Shown: positions 16,701 to 25,711 of the stretch, one piece after another
Position numbering within the stretch: position 1 is the stretch's first letter
How the letters are laid out: every line of letters starts with the position of its first letter
Virus record (IMG/VR): IMGVR_UViG_3300021960_006589
Span: 1-37,816 of that record
DNA from: a virus
DNA length: 37,816 nt
Direction: 5' to 3' (one strand)
Made by a program: the position numbers and the translations under genes
Notes under the pieces: generated by a model
What the model saw: the letters and a program-made list of their open reading frames with translations, nothing else
Told to the model about the DNA's origin: nothing
Database searches by the model: none

Positions 16701-18854
16701 ATAATTCACATCAAAGTTAATTAGGTCGGTAGGTCTAGGTAGCTCGTTAATAATAGCTCCTGAACCAAAATTTCCAGAAGAGTTAACTACTGGTCTAAAG
16801 TCTAATACGTTACGTAGGTTAATTACACTACCATCTGCTTTACTGAAATTTTGAATATCTTCATAGTCTACTTGACCAATATACGAATTAACTGCGAAAA
16901 AGTCTCCACCTGCTCCATGTTCAAAGAATTTATATTTTACATATACAGCTGAAGGAGCAGTATTACCAGCAATAAGATTAAGTTTACCTAATGCATAAAA
17001 ATCATCTCTTTGACCATTATCTGTTTCATAGATAGCTGCAATACTATCTCCATCTGAATCAGTTGATTTAATTACATCGAAAGAAAAAATATCAGCTTTA
17101 TCTAATGTGCAGTTACCAGCACCGTCTGGAGAAATAGTTTGAGTTCTCTCTGTAAGAGTCTTTGATCTAACAACGCCAGCTGATTTATTAACATAAGCAA
17201 GTATTTCGAGAGGAGTGCTATTACCTTCTTGAGTGTCTATAGTAGATGTTGCAGATCCTGCTCCTGTAGTACTAGCATCTAAAGTAGATATGGTATCATT
17301 AGTAGGAGATATAATCCAATCTGTTGTATTAGCAAAGTTCTCTCCAGATGCAGATAATGATATGTTAACAACTCCGGAACTATTTGTAGAAGCTGTAAAT
17401 CTACGTTGAACCGCTAATGAGATATCAGAGAGTGATTGAGGTCTAGTTGTAGGAAGGTCAAATAGCAGAGAGCTATTAGCAGCATCTTTTAAAATGGCTT
17501 TACTTTGCTCTAGTACTAAATTCCAATAATCGGTTGCACTATCTCCAATTGATTTTGCTTCAGCAAAGTTTTTACCAGAATTCATTTGAATTGCAAAAAG
17601 ATAGAGTCTATAATTAGCGCCGTCTTCTTCTACATGCCTAACTCGAGCTGTACCAATAGTATTTCCTCCATAATTAATAGCATCTCGCAAATCCATTTCT
17701 TGCAATTCGTTAATATCTGGAAGACCTTTGTTACTACTAACTATTACATAACTACCATAACTAGCTGCTACTACTTGATTGTTCAAAGCTGTGGTAGTTC
17801 TAGGTTTATCAACTGTAATAATAGTATCTCCACCTGTAGCAGCTCTGTATCCATCTACATAAGCAGTACCAGATGATACGATAAAATCTAGTTTTGTATT
17901 ATCGGAATCATTAGTTTCAAAAAGTAACTCAAAAGGTTTAACAATATAATCACCAGATTCTTCTCTAGTTCTAAGAGCTAAAACATTATCTATTTGATTG
18001 TAATTATCTACTGCTGTCACTTGAGAGGTAATGACGCCGTCTCTTACTTTAGCTACTTCAATATAATTTTCATCAGAGTTAATTTCATCTCTAGTAGCAA
18101 TAGTAAGTTTAATTCTATAACGATCTGCACCAGGAGAAGATAGATTAGGAGTTGCCCCTTGGTTATCGAATAAAGCCGCATCATCTGAAGAACTAACAAT
18201 ATCTTGTGTTACTTTAAACCCAACGCTAAAGCTAGGTTTGTTATTATACTTACTAACAATCTTAGATTGAGCTGTACTATGTACAAAATGTTCTTGTGCA
18301 AAAAAGTCACCACCATGAATAGATACTTTACACCCTTGACCAACAGCGGGGTTGGATACTGTATTAGTAGCTTGTACTGTTAGCGGATTGGAGCCGCCAT
18401 CATTTATAGTATCGCCTGGAGCGACTCTTACAGGAGCAGTACCTGCATTTGACACATTAGTGCTTGTATACTGTACAAAAAGAGTTCCTGGTTCACTGCT
18501 TGAAACTACAGGAGTAGCTTCAATTACTTTAAATGTTACACCGCCTGCAGAAGTAAAATTAAGCCCTTGTAAAGTAGTTAAATCTTCTGGAAGATTATTA
18601 ACAGTAGTATCTAATTTAATAAATTCATACTCATTATTTACTGTCACTCCTCCAGGATTTACAGCAGCGCCTTCTTTAAAAATATGTTTGCCTAATCTTC
18701 CAATCTCTGATTGAATAATAGTCTGTAATTGAGTAAGCTCGCGGGCTTGTAAAGCACGTCCACTGTTGAACAATACTCTGTGATAGTTATCGCTATCACT
18801 GTAATCATCTTTGTATGTAGATGAAAATATTTCCGATGTAAACGCTTGAGTCAT
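13773..18854 (-). CDS. Giant DUF4815-type virion structural protein
   Basis: 1,693 residues, the largest gene here. The N-terminus has HRVLFNSGRALQARELTQL followed by IGRLGKHIFKEGAAV, the signature of DUF4815 proteins found in marine phages. The middle is a long mosaic of beta-rich domains, with one helix near SLEETTALTLLELETSQM. Further on, KDPLAQSFLVEDLEGVFITS and YLSGNEEYAIVLLSDS suggest a jelly-roll-like module, and the C-terminus ends in a lectin-like segment (FDQFQVKIVMKS). It lies just after gp8 and before the fibre genes, where T4 has gp9-gp12, and may replace the short-fibre/baseplate-periphery proteins. A receptor-binding or fibre-anchoring role is inferred from position. Confidence 0.85.
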   Translation of the reverse strand: MTQAFTSEIFSSTYKDDYSDSDNYHRVLFNSGRALQARELTQLQTIIQSEIGRLGKHIFKEGAAVNPGGVTVNNEYEFIKLDTTVNNLPEDLTTLQGLNFTSAGGVTFKVIEATPVVSSSEPGTLFVQYTSTNVSNAGTAPVRVAPGDTINDGGSNPLTVQATNTVSNPAVGQGCKVSIHGGDFFAQEHFVHSTAQSKIVSKYNNKPSFSVGFKVTQDIVSSSDDAALFDNQGATPNLSSPGADRYRIKLTIATRDEINSDENYIEVAKVRDGVITSQVTAVDNYNQIDNVLALRTREESGDYIVKPFELLFETNDSDNTKLDFIVSSGTAYVDGYRAATGGDTIITVDKPRTTTALNNQVVAASYGSYVIVSSNKGLPDINELQEMDLRDAINYGGNTIGTARVRHVEEDGANYRLYLFAIQMNSGKNFAEAKSIGDSATDYWNLVLEQSKAILKDAANSSLLFDLPTTRPQSLSDISLAVQRRFTASTNSSGVVNISLSASGENFANTTDWIISPTNDTISTLDASTTGAGSATSTIDTQEGNSTPLEILAYVNKSAGVVRSKTLTERTQTISPDGAGNCTLDKADIFSFDVIKSTDSDGDSIAAIYETDNGQRDDFYALGKLNLIAGNTAPSAVYVKYKFFEHGAGGDFFAVNSYIGQVDYEDIQNFSKADGSVINLRNVLDFRPVVNSSGNFGSGAIINELPRPTDLINFDVNYYQAQSAKVAIDTNSNISVELGAAAVQPKLPKSPENSLDLFNVTMNPYVVDDNDLQSEMLRYKRFTMADIGKLEQRVSSLEETTALTLLELETSQMDVFDSAGLSRSKSGFFVDNFKDQSRSFVNSLDYRAAIDPSRKQLRPSFTNRNVKLYYDSDNSGNSNVRRFGDNIILKHDEISYLKNDYVTGFENVNPFAVVQKRGFMELSPASDEWFETAFTDPIVVDGGFEQGNIRGQVWDDWSFNWSGAENISLGDQLGDTLVGATQRDTANAVRDGNTTTTPLFRNDTSVKVEGLRTKTEFIDEEGVEVNRTFIPFMRTRKIFFKAQGLKPSTRHFPFFSNKSVASWVKKETFRRISTLDSDYSTGYNNITEHPDGPTASLVTEADGSLAGSFFLPHTDAIKFAAGDRTFSLLDISINDEDACTSIADAKYFAQGITIHRQQTVLSTRIVDLGVSTTRVSTGVSVETRRRGKDPLAQSFLVEDLEGVFITSIKVRFKSKPLTGAVPVVAQLRPMVNGHPSADAIVPGSTLFKSPSAITVSDDGTAVTTFTLEEPVYLSGNEEYAIVLLSDSNEYEVFVAEAGEFLLGSTERRLTKQATLGSLFKSQNARTWEPDQTKDLTFELMRAQFNTTGSAIIENSSPAMVNVSNALTTTNNSATVSVHLPDHGLQIGDVVKILGAASTGGIPADSINFQGSTPTRRTVVAIDGDNFTFTAGSTATSSTIGGGNFTIERQNMFETMMVKVENILPPLTNISLSAKLTSGKSLGSSNQTAYQKETSYTSYPINRNIYFQTPKILATKANDTVKLSAGERSGTFKLDFTSVSDKVSPVIDLQRTSVATIHNRIDNNNALNTVVETSARGGSTLAKHLTRPVTLAEKAKGLKIMLAANKPSAASFDVYYRTNSGGRLLDNDFVLIAPETDMPSDDNPTIYRDYRFLPGGIGGHLDDFDQFQVKIVMKSTNSAKTPRFGDLRIIALTV

Positions 18855-18866
18855 ATTAGTCTTCCA

Positions 18867-20234
18867 TTAGAGTTGGATAATAATTTTTATATCTTCTGTT
18901 TGATCTGCGGATCTCTGAACTGCTGCTCTATTATCTATATAGATTACTTCACCTGTAGATGTATCAACATCTGCATTAAGATACGCTAAAGTATCTCCAT
19001 CAGCAGAAGTTAAATCTAGAACGCCGTTACCTGATGTCCCTATTTGAGTAATACTTTCTTGTTCTTGAAAAGACTTAAATTGAGTATCAGAGTCCTGAAT
19101 ATACCATACTTCATCTGAATCTGTCTTTACTACATAAGCTTGAGCTCCGGAGGTACTTCCCACGATAATTTTATCTAAAGAAAAACTAGCTCCTATGCTA
19201 GAAAATTTCATTCTTCTTAAAGCATTACCCGTAACACCTCCAAATAAAGTTGAAGCATTAGGTACTTGAATATTTTTTACCAGAGATACTTGTCTAAAAT
19301 CGTTACCCACTACCCAGTTGGATCCTTCATCTCCATCTGGTTTTGCAGTAAACATAATAGCAGTTGCTTTTAAATCATCTCTAGGATCTGCTCCGAATCC
19401 AGCTGCAGGGCTTAAGATAGGTCTTATGTTTGCTCCTGTACCATTACCTCCAGTAACATCTACATGCGCAAAGGAGAAATTTCTACCATGAGCTTTTAGA
19501 CCATCTGAATCCGCAATAGTTACTTTTGTTACAGCTCCGCCACTAATATGAGCCACTGCATTAGCAGCTACTCCGTCTCCAACTACACTTATTGTAGGTA
19601 CGGTAGTGTAACCTGATCCACCACTAAGAACTTCGAAACCAGCTATTTGACCAGCAACTGCAGCATTTTGAATACCAACTTGCTCAACGTGATCAGCAGG
19701 GTCGTCATTACCCGCTGCTGGGAATTTAGTTACAGGCATAAAGTTAGCAGATAAGAATTGAGAAGCTCTAAGAGCACCTACAGAATATAAAAACTTCCAT
19801 ACATAACCATCAGCAGTTTCAAATGAAGTGGTTAAAGTACCACTAGGTTTAACAGTAGATGTTACAGTTTGTCCTTGTGCATTTTTACCAGCTTCTAAAC
19901 ACACATAAACGTTATTCTCTTCTGTAATAACGTAAAAGCTATTATTTGCATGTCCAGAAGAGTTATCATTATATCCTTGATAGATAGCACCTAATGTCCA
20001 ACTAGCTCTGGGTACAACAAAGGAATGCGCTTCTACATTTTTTATGGATGTAAAGTTTTGCTGAGCATCTCTAATTGTTCTAATAGTATTGGATGGAGTA
20101 GGAGCCTCATCCTCTGCATTCCAATCAACGGGTCGACCTACAGCAACATAATATTTGTTTGCTGCACTGTCTACATCTGCTTGGAGATTAATTAGAACTT
20201 CTTTTTTAAATCTATCTGTAATAATTGCTGGCAT
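18867..20234 (-). CDS. 8: Baseplate wedge subunit gp8
   Basis: 455 residues against 334 in T4. Two motifs match T4 gp8: FVVPRASW (72-79; T4 has IPRRDW) and ADGYVWKFLYSV (141-152; T4 GDGYVWEYLFEI). The extra length comes largely from an inserted glycine-rich beta segment after about residue 190 (SGGSGYTTVPTISVVGDG), a type of repeat common in cyanophage structural proteins. gp8 dimers form part of the baseplate wedge together with gp6, gp7, gp10, gp25 and gp53. The ATG is preceded by AAGAGA. The gene lies between the fibre-like gene at 20250 and the DUF4815 gene. Confidence 0.85.
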   Translation of the reverse strand: MPAIITDRFKKEVLINLQADVDSAANKYYVAVGRPVDWNAEDEAPTPSNTIRTIRDAQQNFTSIKNVEAHSFVVPRASWTLGAIYQGYNDNSSGHANNSFYVITEENNVYVCLEAGKNAQGQTVTSTVKPSGTLTTSFETADGYVWKFLYSVGALRASQFLSANFMPVTKFPAAGNDDPADHVEQVGIQNAAVAGQIAGFEVLSGGSGYTTVPTISVVGDGVAANAVAHISGGAVTKVTIADSDGLKAHGRNFSFAHVDVTGGNGTGANIRPILSPAAGFGADPRDDLKATAIMFTAKPDGDEGSNWVVGNDFRQVSLVKNIQVPNASTLFGGVTGNALRRMKFSSIGASFSLDKIIVGSTSGAQAYVVKTDSDEVWYIQDSDTQFKSFQEQESITQIGTSGNGVLDLTSADGDTLAYLNADVDTSTGEVIYIDNRAAVQRSADQTEDIKIIIQL

Positions 20235-20249
20235 TTTATATCTCTTATG

Positions 20250-21263
20250 TTATGCTACGTAAACTAGGGCAGCTGTGTCACTAGATGCGTATGTTTTCTC
20301 TGACATTAGTAACCAACCGTCTGTATTGTCAATCCAAATCATGTTAACTAACCCATTTTCTCTAAGATGTAATGTAGTTCCATTTTTAAAAGTAGCTGGA
20401 GTTACAGTTACTTCTCCTGTACCAATATTAGCTAATGTTTTAGTTTCTCCAACAAATGTACCATTAGCTAAACTAACTCCTGTTAAAGCTCCTCCAGCTT
20501 CGAAGATAGTCAATGGCCGTTGAAGGTTGATCGCGGTGTTACTTGAAATCGTTTCAGAGCGATATCTTATACCGCTTTGTATATGAACTAATCCGCTATT
20601 CTTACCTGAAATACCTATACCCACATTAGCGTCTGTACCTAATCCAGCTAATTGAGGAATACCATTTGTAGCTGCATTTGATACTTGTATATGATTAACT
20701 GCACTAGATGAAGGCGTTATTTCAAATACTTCAGCTCCGTTAACATCGTTTACTACTCCTGTAATAGTAGGATTAGTTAAGACAGGAGTTGTAAGTGTTT
20801 TATTTGTTAATGTCTGGGTATGAGCATTAAATGTAAACTCATCGTTAGTTGTTAATAATGGTAATGTAATAGTTCTATCTGCAGCTAACTCACTTACTGC
20901 TACAACATACTGATGATCTGCACTCGTATCATTAATTTGAGGTGTAGTCAGTACTGGAGATGTTATTGTTTTATTTGTAAGCGTTTGCGTAGCTTCGTTT
21001 AAAGTAATTATGCCTCCAACGCCTGGTAACCTTATTGTGGACTTAGAAGATCCTTCTACAAAGCCTAGAACAGTATTGTGAGTTAGACCGTTATAAAGAA
21101 CGCCACTATCAGTCAGAGATACTTTGTTTGTTATTTGTGCACTGTCACCGAGAAGTGTGTATAATTCTCTAAAATTATCATTAATCTTACCAGACGCTGA
21201 ACGAAGAGTATCTCCTGTTCCGTCATTGGCTGTAGTGCCTCTATTAATATTCTGTCGTGCCAT
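20250..21263 (-). CDS. Fibre-like virion structural protein
   Basis: 337 residues. The N-terminus, NINRGTTANDGTGDTLRSA followed by KINDNFRELY, is a widespread anchor motif of marine phage tail structural proteins. Two related repeats follow (TQTLTNKTITSPVLTTPQI and TQTLTNKTLTTPVLTNPTI), typical of trimeric beta fibres. The C-terminal third (GNGTFVGETKTL to WIDNTDGWLLMSE) looks like a globular beta tip. It sits between the gp7-position gene and gp8, which suggests attachment to the wedge. An exact late promoter box lies 27 nt upstream, so it starts a transcription unit that includes gp8. Confidence 0.8.
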   Translation of the reverse strand: MARQNINRGTTANDGTGDTLRSASGKINDNFRELYTLLGDSAQITNKVSLTDSGVLYNGLTHNTVLGFVEGSSKSTIRLPGVGGIITLNEATQTLTNKTITSPVLTTPQINDTSADHQYVVAVSELAADRTITLPLLTTNDEFTFNAHTQTLTNKTLTTPVLTNPTITGVVNDVNGAEVFEITPSSSAVNHIQVSNAATNGIPQLAGLGTDANVGIGISGKNSGLVHIQSGIRYRSETISSNTAINLQRPLTIFEAGGALTGVSLANGTFVGETKTLANIGTGEVTVTPATFKNGTTLHLRENGLVNMIWIDNTDGWLLMSEKTYASSDTAALVYVA

Positions 21264-21290
21264 TGCTAAATCCGTTTCTAGGGTTAGTAA

Positions 21291-21298
21291 TATTTATA
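21291..21298 (-). promoter_or_regulatory. T4-type late promoter box
   Basis: Exact TATAAATA on the minus strand in the 42-bp gap before the fibre-like gene, 27 nt upstream of its ATG. Consistent with late transcription of the fibre-like gene, gp8 and the DUF4815 gene. Confidence 0.7.
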
Positions 21299-21305
21299 AT
21301 GGTTT

Positions 21306-22274
21306 TTAAGCTGAATCTGAATCATACCAAGTATATTTAACTTCATCCATAGTATCAAACATTGCTCTATCTTGAGACATATCAGCAACATTTGTAGATG
21401 AATCACCATCCAATGTTGGAGAGCTCGTACCAATAAGCTCGCTAATTGATCTGTAGTTCTGATTAATCTCATCGATAGAAATATTCTGTATCTCTTCAAC
21501 AGATCCTGGAAGATCAATTCTGAGCTTACCGTAAGTACCTCTTCCATCAGAATCAACTTCACCTGTAAGATCAGTAACCATGTGTCCAAAGGTAAACAAG
21601 GCTTCCCCTTGAATAACTCTATCCACCTGAGCAGGTATAAAGTCTGGCATAATACCTAAGGTTAAAGAACTAGAAGTTTCAATACTAACCTGACCTCCAA
21701 AGTACATACCTGCAGGGTGGACAAATAGCTTATAAGCTTCTGCCCATTCTGATGTAGGTAGATCTGCTTTTATTAATATAGCAAATACTTGATATAATTT
21801 ATCATCTGTTAAATATTTTTGAGACTCAGATCCAATTTGAGATTCTGCTTCTCCTACTATAAATCTATCTTCTTTTGTATATCTTACATCTGGAGATATT
21901 CCGAAAAACATTCTGAAGAATTGTTGTATTGAATATAAAGAGCCTTTAGACCTATAAAGATTATTTGAAAATTTTGCTGCAGCTCTTTTATTTTGAAACC
22001 CTTCAAAGTAAGATTGTCCTAGTAAAAGCTCATCTTCTAAGTAAGATAGTAAAGAGACATCATTAGCTGTTATATCTCTGGATGTAATAATATCATGTAC
22101 TAAAGTTGCAGGAGATTGATCTGAATCTTCAAATTGGTTATATGCTTGAAGTAATTTTATTAGTTTAGGATAATCAGACTTAAAGTAGTCAGGAAGCACC
22201 TGGTCTACTTTATGATGATCAGTGTACCTATAATCTCTACGAAAATTATCTTTTAACGTGTAATCTCTAGCCAT
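21306..22274 (-). CDS. Conserved baseplate/tail structural protein in the gp7 position
   Basis: 322 residues. N-terminus MARDYTLKDNFRRDYRYTDH, then a helical region around FKSDYPKLIKLLQAYNQF and RSKGSLYSIQQFFRMFFG, then HPAGMYFGGQVSIE. T4 order is 25, 6, 7, 8, so this gene occupies the gp7 slot, but it is only about a third of the length of T4 gp7 (1,032) and I see no convincing sequence match. It may be the minimal wedge core that gp7 provides, or a separate protein. It follows gp6 with a 6-bp gap, which supports co-expression and co-assembly. Confidence 0.7.
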   Translation of the reverse strand: MARDYTLKDNFRRDYRYTDHHKVDQVLPDYFKSDYPKLIKLLQAYNQFEDSDQSPATLVHDIITSRDITANDVSLLSYLEDELLLGQSYFEGFQNKRAAAKFSNNLYRSKGSLYSIQQFFRMFFGISPDVRYTKEDRFIVGEAESQIGSESQKYLTDDKLYQVFAILIKADLPTSEWAEAYKLFVHPAGMYFGGQVSIETSSSLTLGIMPDFIPAQVDRVIQGEALFTFGHMVTDLTGEVDSDGRGTYGKLRIDLPGSVEEIQNISIDEINQNYRSISELIGTSSPTLDGDSSTNVADMSQDRAMFDTMDEVKYTWYDSDSA

Positions 22275-22280
22275 GTTAAC

Positions 22281-24122
22281 CTACGTTGAAGTTACAGGTA
22301 CTGCAGTTGCAAATGACTGTGATAGATCAAAATCAAGAATATCTTCTCTTAATGGTGATACAGCACTTTGATTTGCTGGCAATACACTAATTTTTATATT
22401 GTTTACTCCTCCTATAATAGCATTAGGAATAAATCCATTTATAGTAAGAGTACCTGCTGCAGAGTTAAAACTACCCGCATTATCTACAACAACAGAGTTT
22501 CCATCTAAAGATACAATCTGTAGTTTATTAGAGCTTAGTTGATTTTTAAAGCTACATGAAATACCATTTACTGCAAATGCTGTACTTCCTACTATATAAT
22601 CTACATCATCTGGTACTGCTATAGATGCAGGAAATCTGAGAACAATATTATTCTGTTGACCAAGAAGTGGAGTAATTCGTTGTTGCATTTTAACTGTAAT
22701 TCTAGAAGAAAGAACAGCAGGAGAAATTTCATCGATTAGAGTTAGAAGGTTTGAACGTCTAAATGATTGTCCAAACTTTCCTAGATTATTATTAAAGTAA
22801 TTCGTTACAACTGTATTAACATTGTCTGTAATAGTATTAAGAGATAGAGTAGTAAGCTTATTATTAAATTGAAAAAATGTGCCAGTTTCTATAAATGTTT
22901 TTACAGGGTCCACAAATCTTAATCTAAAAGATACTACTGATAGTTGATCAACTAACTCTTGAATGCTATTTTTAGTAGTAGTCTGAGTAGATGTAGGTAC
23001 ATCATCTTCAAATACTATTGACATAAACACAGCGCCAAATTCTGGCTTTAGAGCTTCTTCTCCTCCGTAAGCTTTAATATCTTTTATGAGAGTAGAAAAA
23101 TTACGAAGAACTAAAGAGGAATAATCATCAGAAGTTACCATTCTATTTTGTGATGCATATTGAAAAGGAGCATTCGTTCTGATTGATTGATCAGTCTCTT
23201 TTACATCCCCTCCTAGAGAGTTGGTTACAGTAGTTGCTATAATTGGATAATTTGTTCCTTGACCTACATTTGTACCTCCTACGTTCACTGTAGATATGGA
23301 TGAGAATGTAGTTCCTTCATTAGCATCACTACCTGTAACTGATAAGTAGTCTACTTCTATCTTGTATCCGGCTTTAGGGGTGACTCCAAATGTATTACCA
23401 TCTCCAAAAGATAACTCAAAGAATCCATTAGGAGATTCTTTAATTATATAAATTGCAGTTTGAGAGTTAATAAGAGTAGCGTTTTTAATATTTGTATATG
23501 TAGTAAAATCTACTGAAGTAGGACTCTCATATACTCTAACAATAACTGTATCAATGTCTAAATTTTTATCTGGAATAATATAAAGAGCGTCTTGAGATAT
23601 AGCATCAGCAACAAAGGTTTTTGTTTTCTGTGAGCCTTCAAAGATTGTAATATTAGATGATCCGGATGCTGTTTGAAATCTATATATACCTGATCCATCA
23701 TCAACTGCACTTACTGTTTCTCTAGTTTGAAATGTAAAGCTTACATCATCTATAGAGCTGTTAAATAGTAATCCTGGTGTTAACGATACGATAGAAGGTC
23801 TGTTAGATAAAGTAGATAAATTAATAGAAAAATTTACTACTGCTCTTGAGGCAGTCATAGATTTAGGTATATATCCAATACCTTCAGCTAACGACACGAG
23901 AGAGCTTCTCAGCTGTGCTGTCCCAAGGAATGACTCGTTCAATGCGAAGTTAGCGATAAGGCCATTGTAGTGAGTATTATAAGCTAGGACATCAAGTATA
24001 TTAGAAAGACCTGAAGCTTCGAAATTATAATCAGCAAACTCATCTTGCTGAGCCAAGAACGTCTTTAAATTATTTTTTATAGACGTAAAATCTAAGTTGG
24101 TTGACTTAATTGTTGTTGCCAT
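22281..24122 (-). CDS. 6: Baseplate wedge subunit gp6
   Basis: 613 residues (T4 gp6: 660). The N-terminus resembles gp6/gpJ-type proteins: LDFTSIKNNLKTFLAQQDEF, then ILDVLAYNTHYNGLIANFAL and LRSSLVSLAEGIGYIPKS. The middle contains the gpJ-like segment YQYASQNRMV-type region (FQYASQNRMVTSDDYSSLVL) and KAYGGEEALKPEFG. gp6 dimers form the inner ring that holds the wedges together and binds gp25 and gp53. It overlaps gp25 by one base, so the pair is translationally coupled. Confidence 0.92.
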   Translation of the reverse strand: MATTIKSTNLDFTSIKNNLKTFLAQQDEFADYNFEASGLSNILDVLAYNTHYNGLIANFALNESFLGTAQLRSSLVSLAEGIGYIPKSMTASRAVVNFSINLSTLSNRPSIVSLTPGLLFNSSIDDVSFTFQTRETVSAVDDGSGIYRFQTASGSSNITIFEGSQKTKTFVADAISQDALYIIPDKNLDIDTVIVRVYESPTSVDFTTYTNIKNATLINSQTAIYIIKESPNGFFELSFGDGNTFGVTPKAGYKIEVDYLSVTGSDANEGTTFSSISTVNVGGTNVGQGTNYPIIATTVTNSLGGDVKETDQSIRTNAPFQYASQNRMVTSDDYSSLVLRNFSTLIKDIKAYGGEEALKPEFGAVFMSIVFEDDVPTSTQTTTKNSIQELVDQLSVVSFRLRFVDPVKTFIETGTFFQFNNKLTTLSLNTITDNVNTVVTNYFNNNLGKFGQSFRRSNLLTLIDEISPAVLSSRITVKMQQRITPLLGQQNNIVLRFPASIAVPDDVDYIVGSTAFAVNGISCSFKNQLSSNKLQIVSLDGNSVVVDNAGSFNSAAGTLTINGFIPNAIIGGVNNIKISVLPANQSAVSPLREDILDFDLSQSFATAVPVTST

Positions 24123-24568
24123 TATCTCAGCCTCGATAGGTTCGTAGTGAATGTTACTATTTCTTGTGTGCTAATTATTTTAAAAACTACAGATACTCTC
24201 ATATCGTTTTGATCTGGAAGAACATTAACACTTATATCTTCTATGGTTACTCTCGGTTCGTAAAATTGAATAGCGTTTATAATATTTTCTCTTACTTCTT
24301 CTTGCGTTTCCTCATCTGCTAACTCAAATAACAAACCTCTTAGATTAGCACCAAAAAAAGGTTGAAATGGCTTTTCATAAAAATCTGTTAGTAACAAGTT
24401 TTTTACAGCTTGCTTTACTGCAGCTGCATCTCTCTTCTTGTAAACATCTCCAACTGGACGTTTATTAAAGGTAAGATCAATATCTAAATAATCTACAGAT
24501 CGAGTAGATACAAGCGAAGTCTTTTGCAGATTGCCATCTTCTGTAGATAATACTTTTCTTATAGCCAT
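24122..24568 (-). CDS. 25: Baseplate wedge subunit gp25
   Basis: 148 residues (T4: 132). Contains FYEKPFQPFFGANLRGLLFE, INAIQFYEPRV and ISVNVLPDQNDMRVSVVFKI, matching the gp25/GpW-like wedge family. It links the wedge to the first sheath ring and is conserved in contractile systems. The ATG at 24568 follows GGAA. An exact late promoter box lies 23 nt upstream, so it heads the transcript that continues into gp6. Confidence 0.93.
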   Translation of the reverse strand: MAIRKVLSTEDGNLQKTSLVSTRSVDYLDIDLTFNKRPVGDVYKKRDAAAVKQAVKNLLLTDFYEKPFQPFFGANLRGLLFELADEETQEEVRENIINAIQFYEPRVTIEDISVNVLPDQNDMRVSVVFKIISTQEIVTFTTNLSRLR

Positions 24569-24591
24569 TTTAATTCCAAATAATTTATCTT

Positions 24592-24599
24592 TATTTATA
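24592..24599 (-). promoter_or_regulatory. T4-type late promoter box for gp25-gp6
   Basis: Exact TATAAATA on the minus strand in the 33-bp gap between the SGNH-like gene and gp25, 23 nt before the gp25 ATG. The placement fits a late promoter well. Confidence 0.75.
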
Positions 24600-24601
24600 T
24601 G

Positions 24602-25711
24602 TTAAATTAGAGTGTTTGCTATAGCAATGTAAGACTCAGGAGTTAAAGACTTTCCATCTAACCCAAGAGTATATTCGCTGGCATTTAAGTCAATAATTCT
24701 TACATTATGTCCAAATCTTGTACTTTGCTGAGAAAGTTCTGAAAGTATAGTAGCTCTTACTGCCTTTTGTCTATCTACATTACCTTGAGTAGTTAGAGGA
24801 GGAAGTAAATATGTTACAACATGTCTCTTATTTGCAGCGGTTCCTACAATTTTGGCTACAGATCTTGCTATATCAAAAGGCTCATCTGTAGTAGTTACAG
24901 CATCATTGTAACCAGTAGATATTACTACGTTTGATTCCTTTTTAATTTTTCGTAAGTTTTTAAATATTTCATTATTTCTAGCAAGTCTACTATCTTGTGC
25001 ATAAGACTGCCATGGTGCTCCTCCATAAGCTCTAAGTAGCCTAGCATGAAAATCACCTAATGTAAAGTAACCTTCAACTTCATCAGGAACGTCAGCTGGA
25101 AATTCTACTTTACTTATCGGAGATTCTGTAACCTCAATCAACTGACCACTAGCTAGTAAAGTATTGTTAAACTGAGTTTCACTAGTACCTTTAAAATTAA
25201 CATCGTAGTTAATTGGTATTTCAGGTGTCTGTATAATAATTTGAGCGTTAAGAGTGTCTTCTTGATTAGTGTCATAATCTAAAATAATCTTATCAAAAAA
25301 ATCAAGGTATATTTTTATATACCTAATTAATTCAAAAGTTTTATCAATATCCATTTTTTTATTTCGTCTTAACTCATACACTATACTTCGACCTGTAGTA
25401 GCTAAGTAGTTTGGATTAGTATCATTTTCTGTTATTTTCTCTTCTGGATCAGCTTTATATAACCCTTCTACAACTACTAGTTTATGAGAAGCGAATTTTT
25501 TATTATTACTAATACTTTTTAGTATTTGAGCATGTGGTAGAAGGTTTCTAGCAATCTGTTTACGTTGCTCTTGATCTGTAATGTGATCTAGTGTAATGTT
25601 TTTTAGAAATGTTCCTACTGATATACCATCATTTAAAGCAGTAGTTGCAGATATACTGTTAAGGTTCTCTGGTAAAAAACGTAAGTCAGGAAGATAATTT
25701 GGTCTGGACAT
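24602..25711 (-). CDS. SGNH-fold-like baseplate-region protein, probably inactive
   Basis: 369 residues. The C-terminal 155 residues follow the SGNH hydrolase order: LGDFHARLLRAYGGAPW (219-235) where GDS normally stands, VVISTGYNDA (262-271) as GxND, and LGLDGKSLTPESYIAIAN (349-366) where DGxHLTPEGY is expected. The nucleophile Ser is replaced by Phe (GDF) and the catalytic His by Ser (DGKS), so hydrolysis is unlikely. The N-terminal 200 residues are not recognised and contain a helical stretch (FELIRYIKIYLDFFDKI). It lies between the spike gene (1-bp overlap) and gp25, so it may be a structural hub or spike protein derived from an esterase. Function is inferred. Confidence 0.7.
   Translation of the reverse strand: MSRPNYLPDLRFLPENLNSISATTALNDGISVGTFLKNITLDHITDQEQRKQIARNLLPHAQILKSISNNKKFASHKLVVVEGLYKADPEEKITENDTNPNYLATTGRSIVYELRRNKKMDIDKTFELIRYIKIYLDFFDKIILDYDTNQEDTLNAQIIIQTPEIPINYDVNFKGTSETQFNNTLLASGQLIEVTESPISKVEFPADVPDEVEGYFTLGDFHARLLRAYGGAPWQSYAQDSRLARNNEIFKNLRKIKKESNVVISTGYNDAVTTTDEPFDIARSVAKIVGTAANKRHVVTYLLPPLTTQGNVDRQKAVRATILSELSQQSTRFGHNVRIIDLNASEYTLGLDGKSLTPESYIAIANTLI

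Noticed and set aside
25306-25323. Perfect hairpin GGTATAT-TTTT-ATATACC.
   Set aside because: It lies in the middle of the SGNH-like gene, is almost all A/T, and is explained by the codons for YIKIY.
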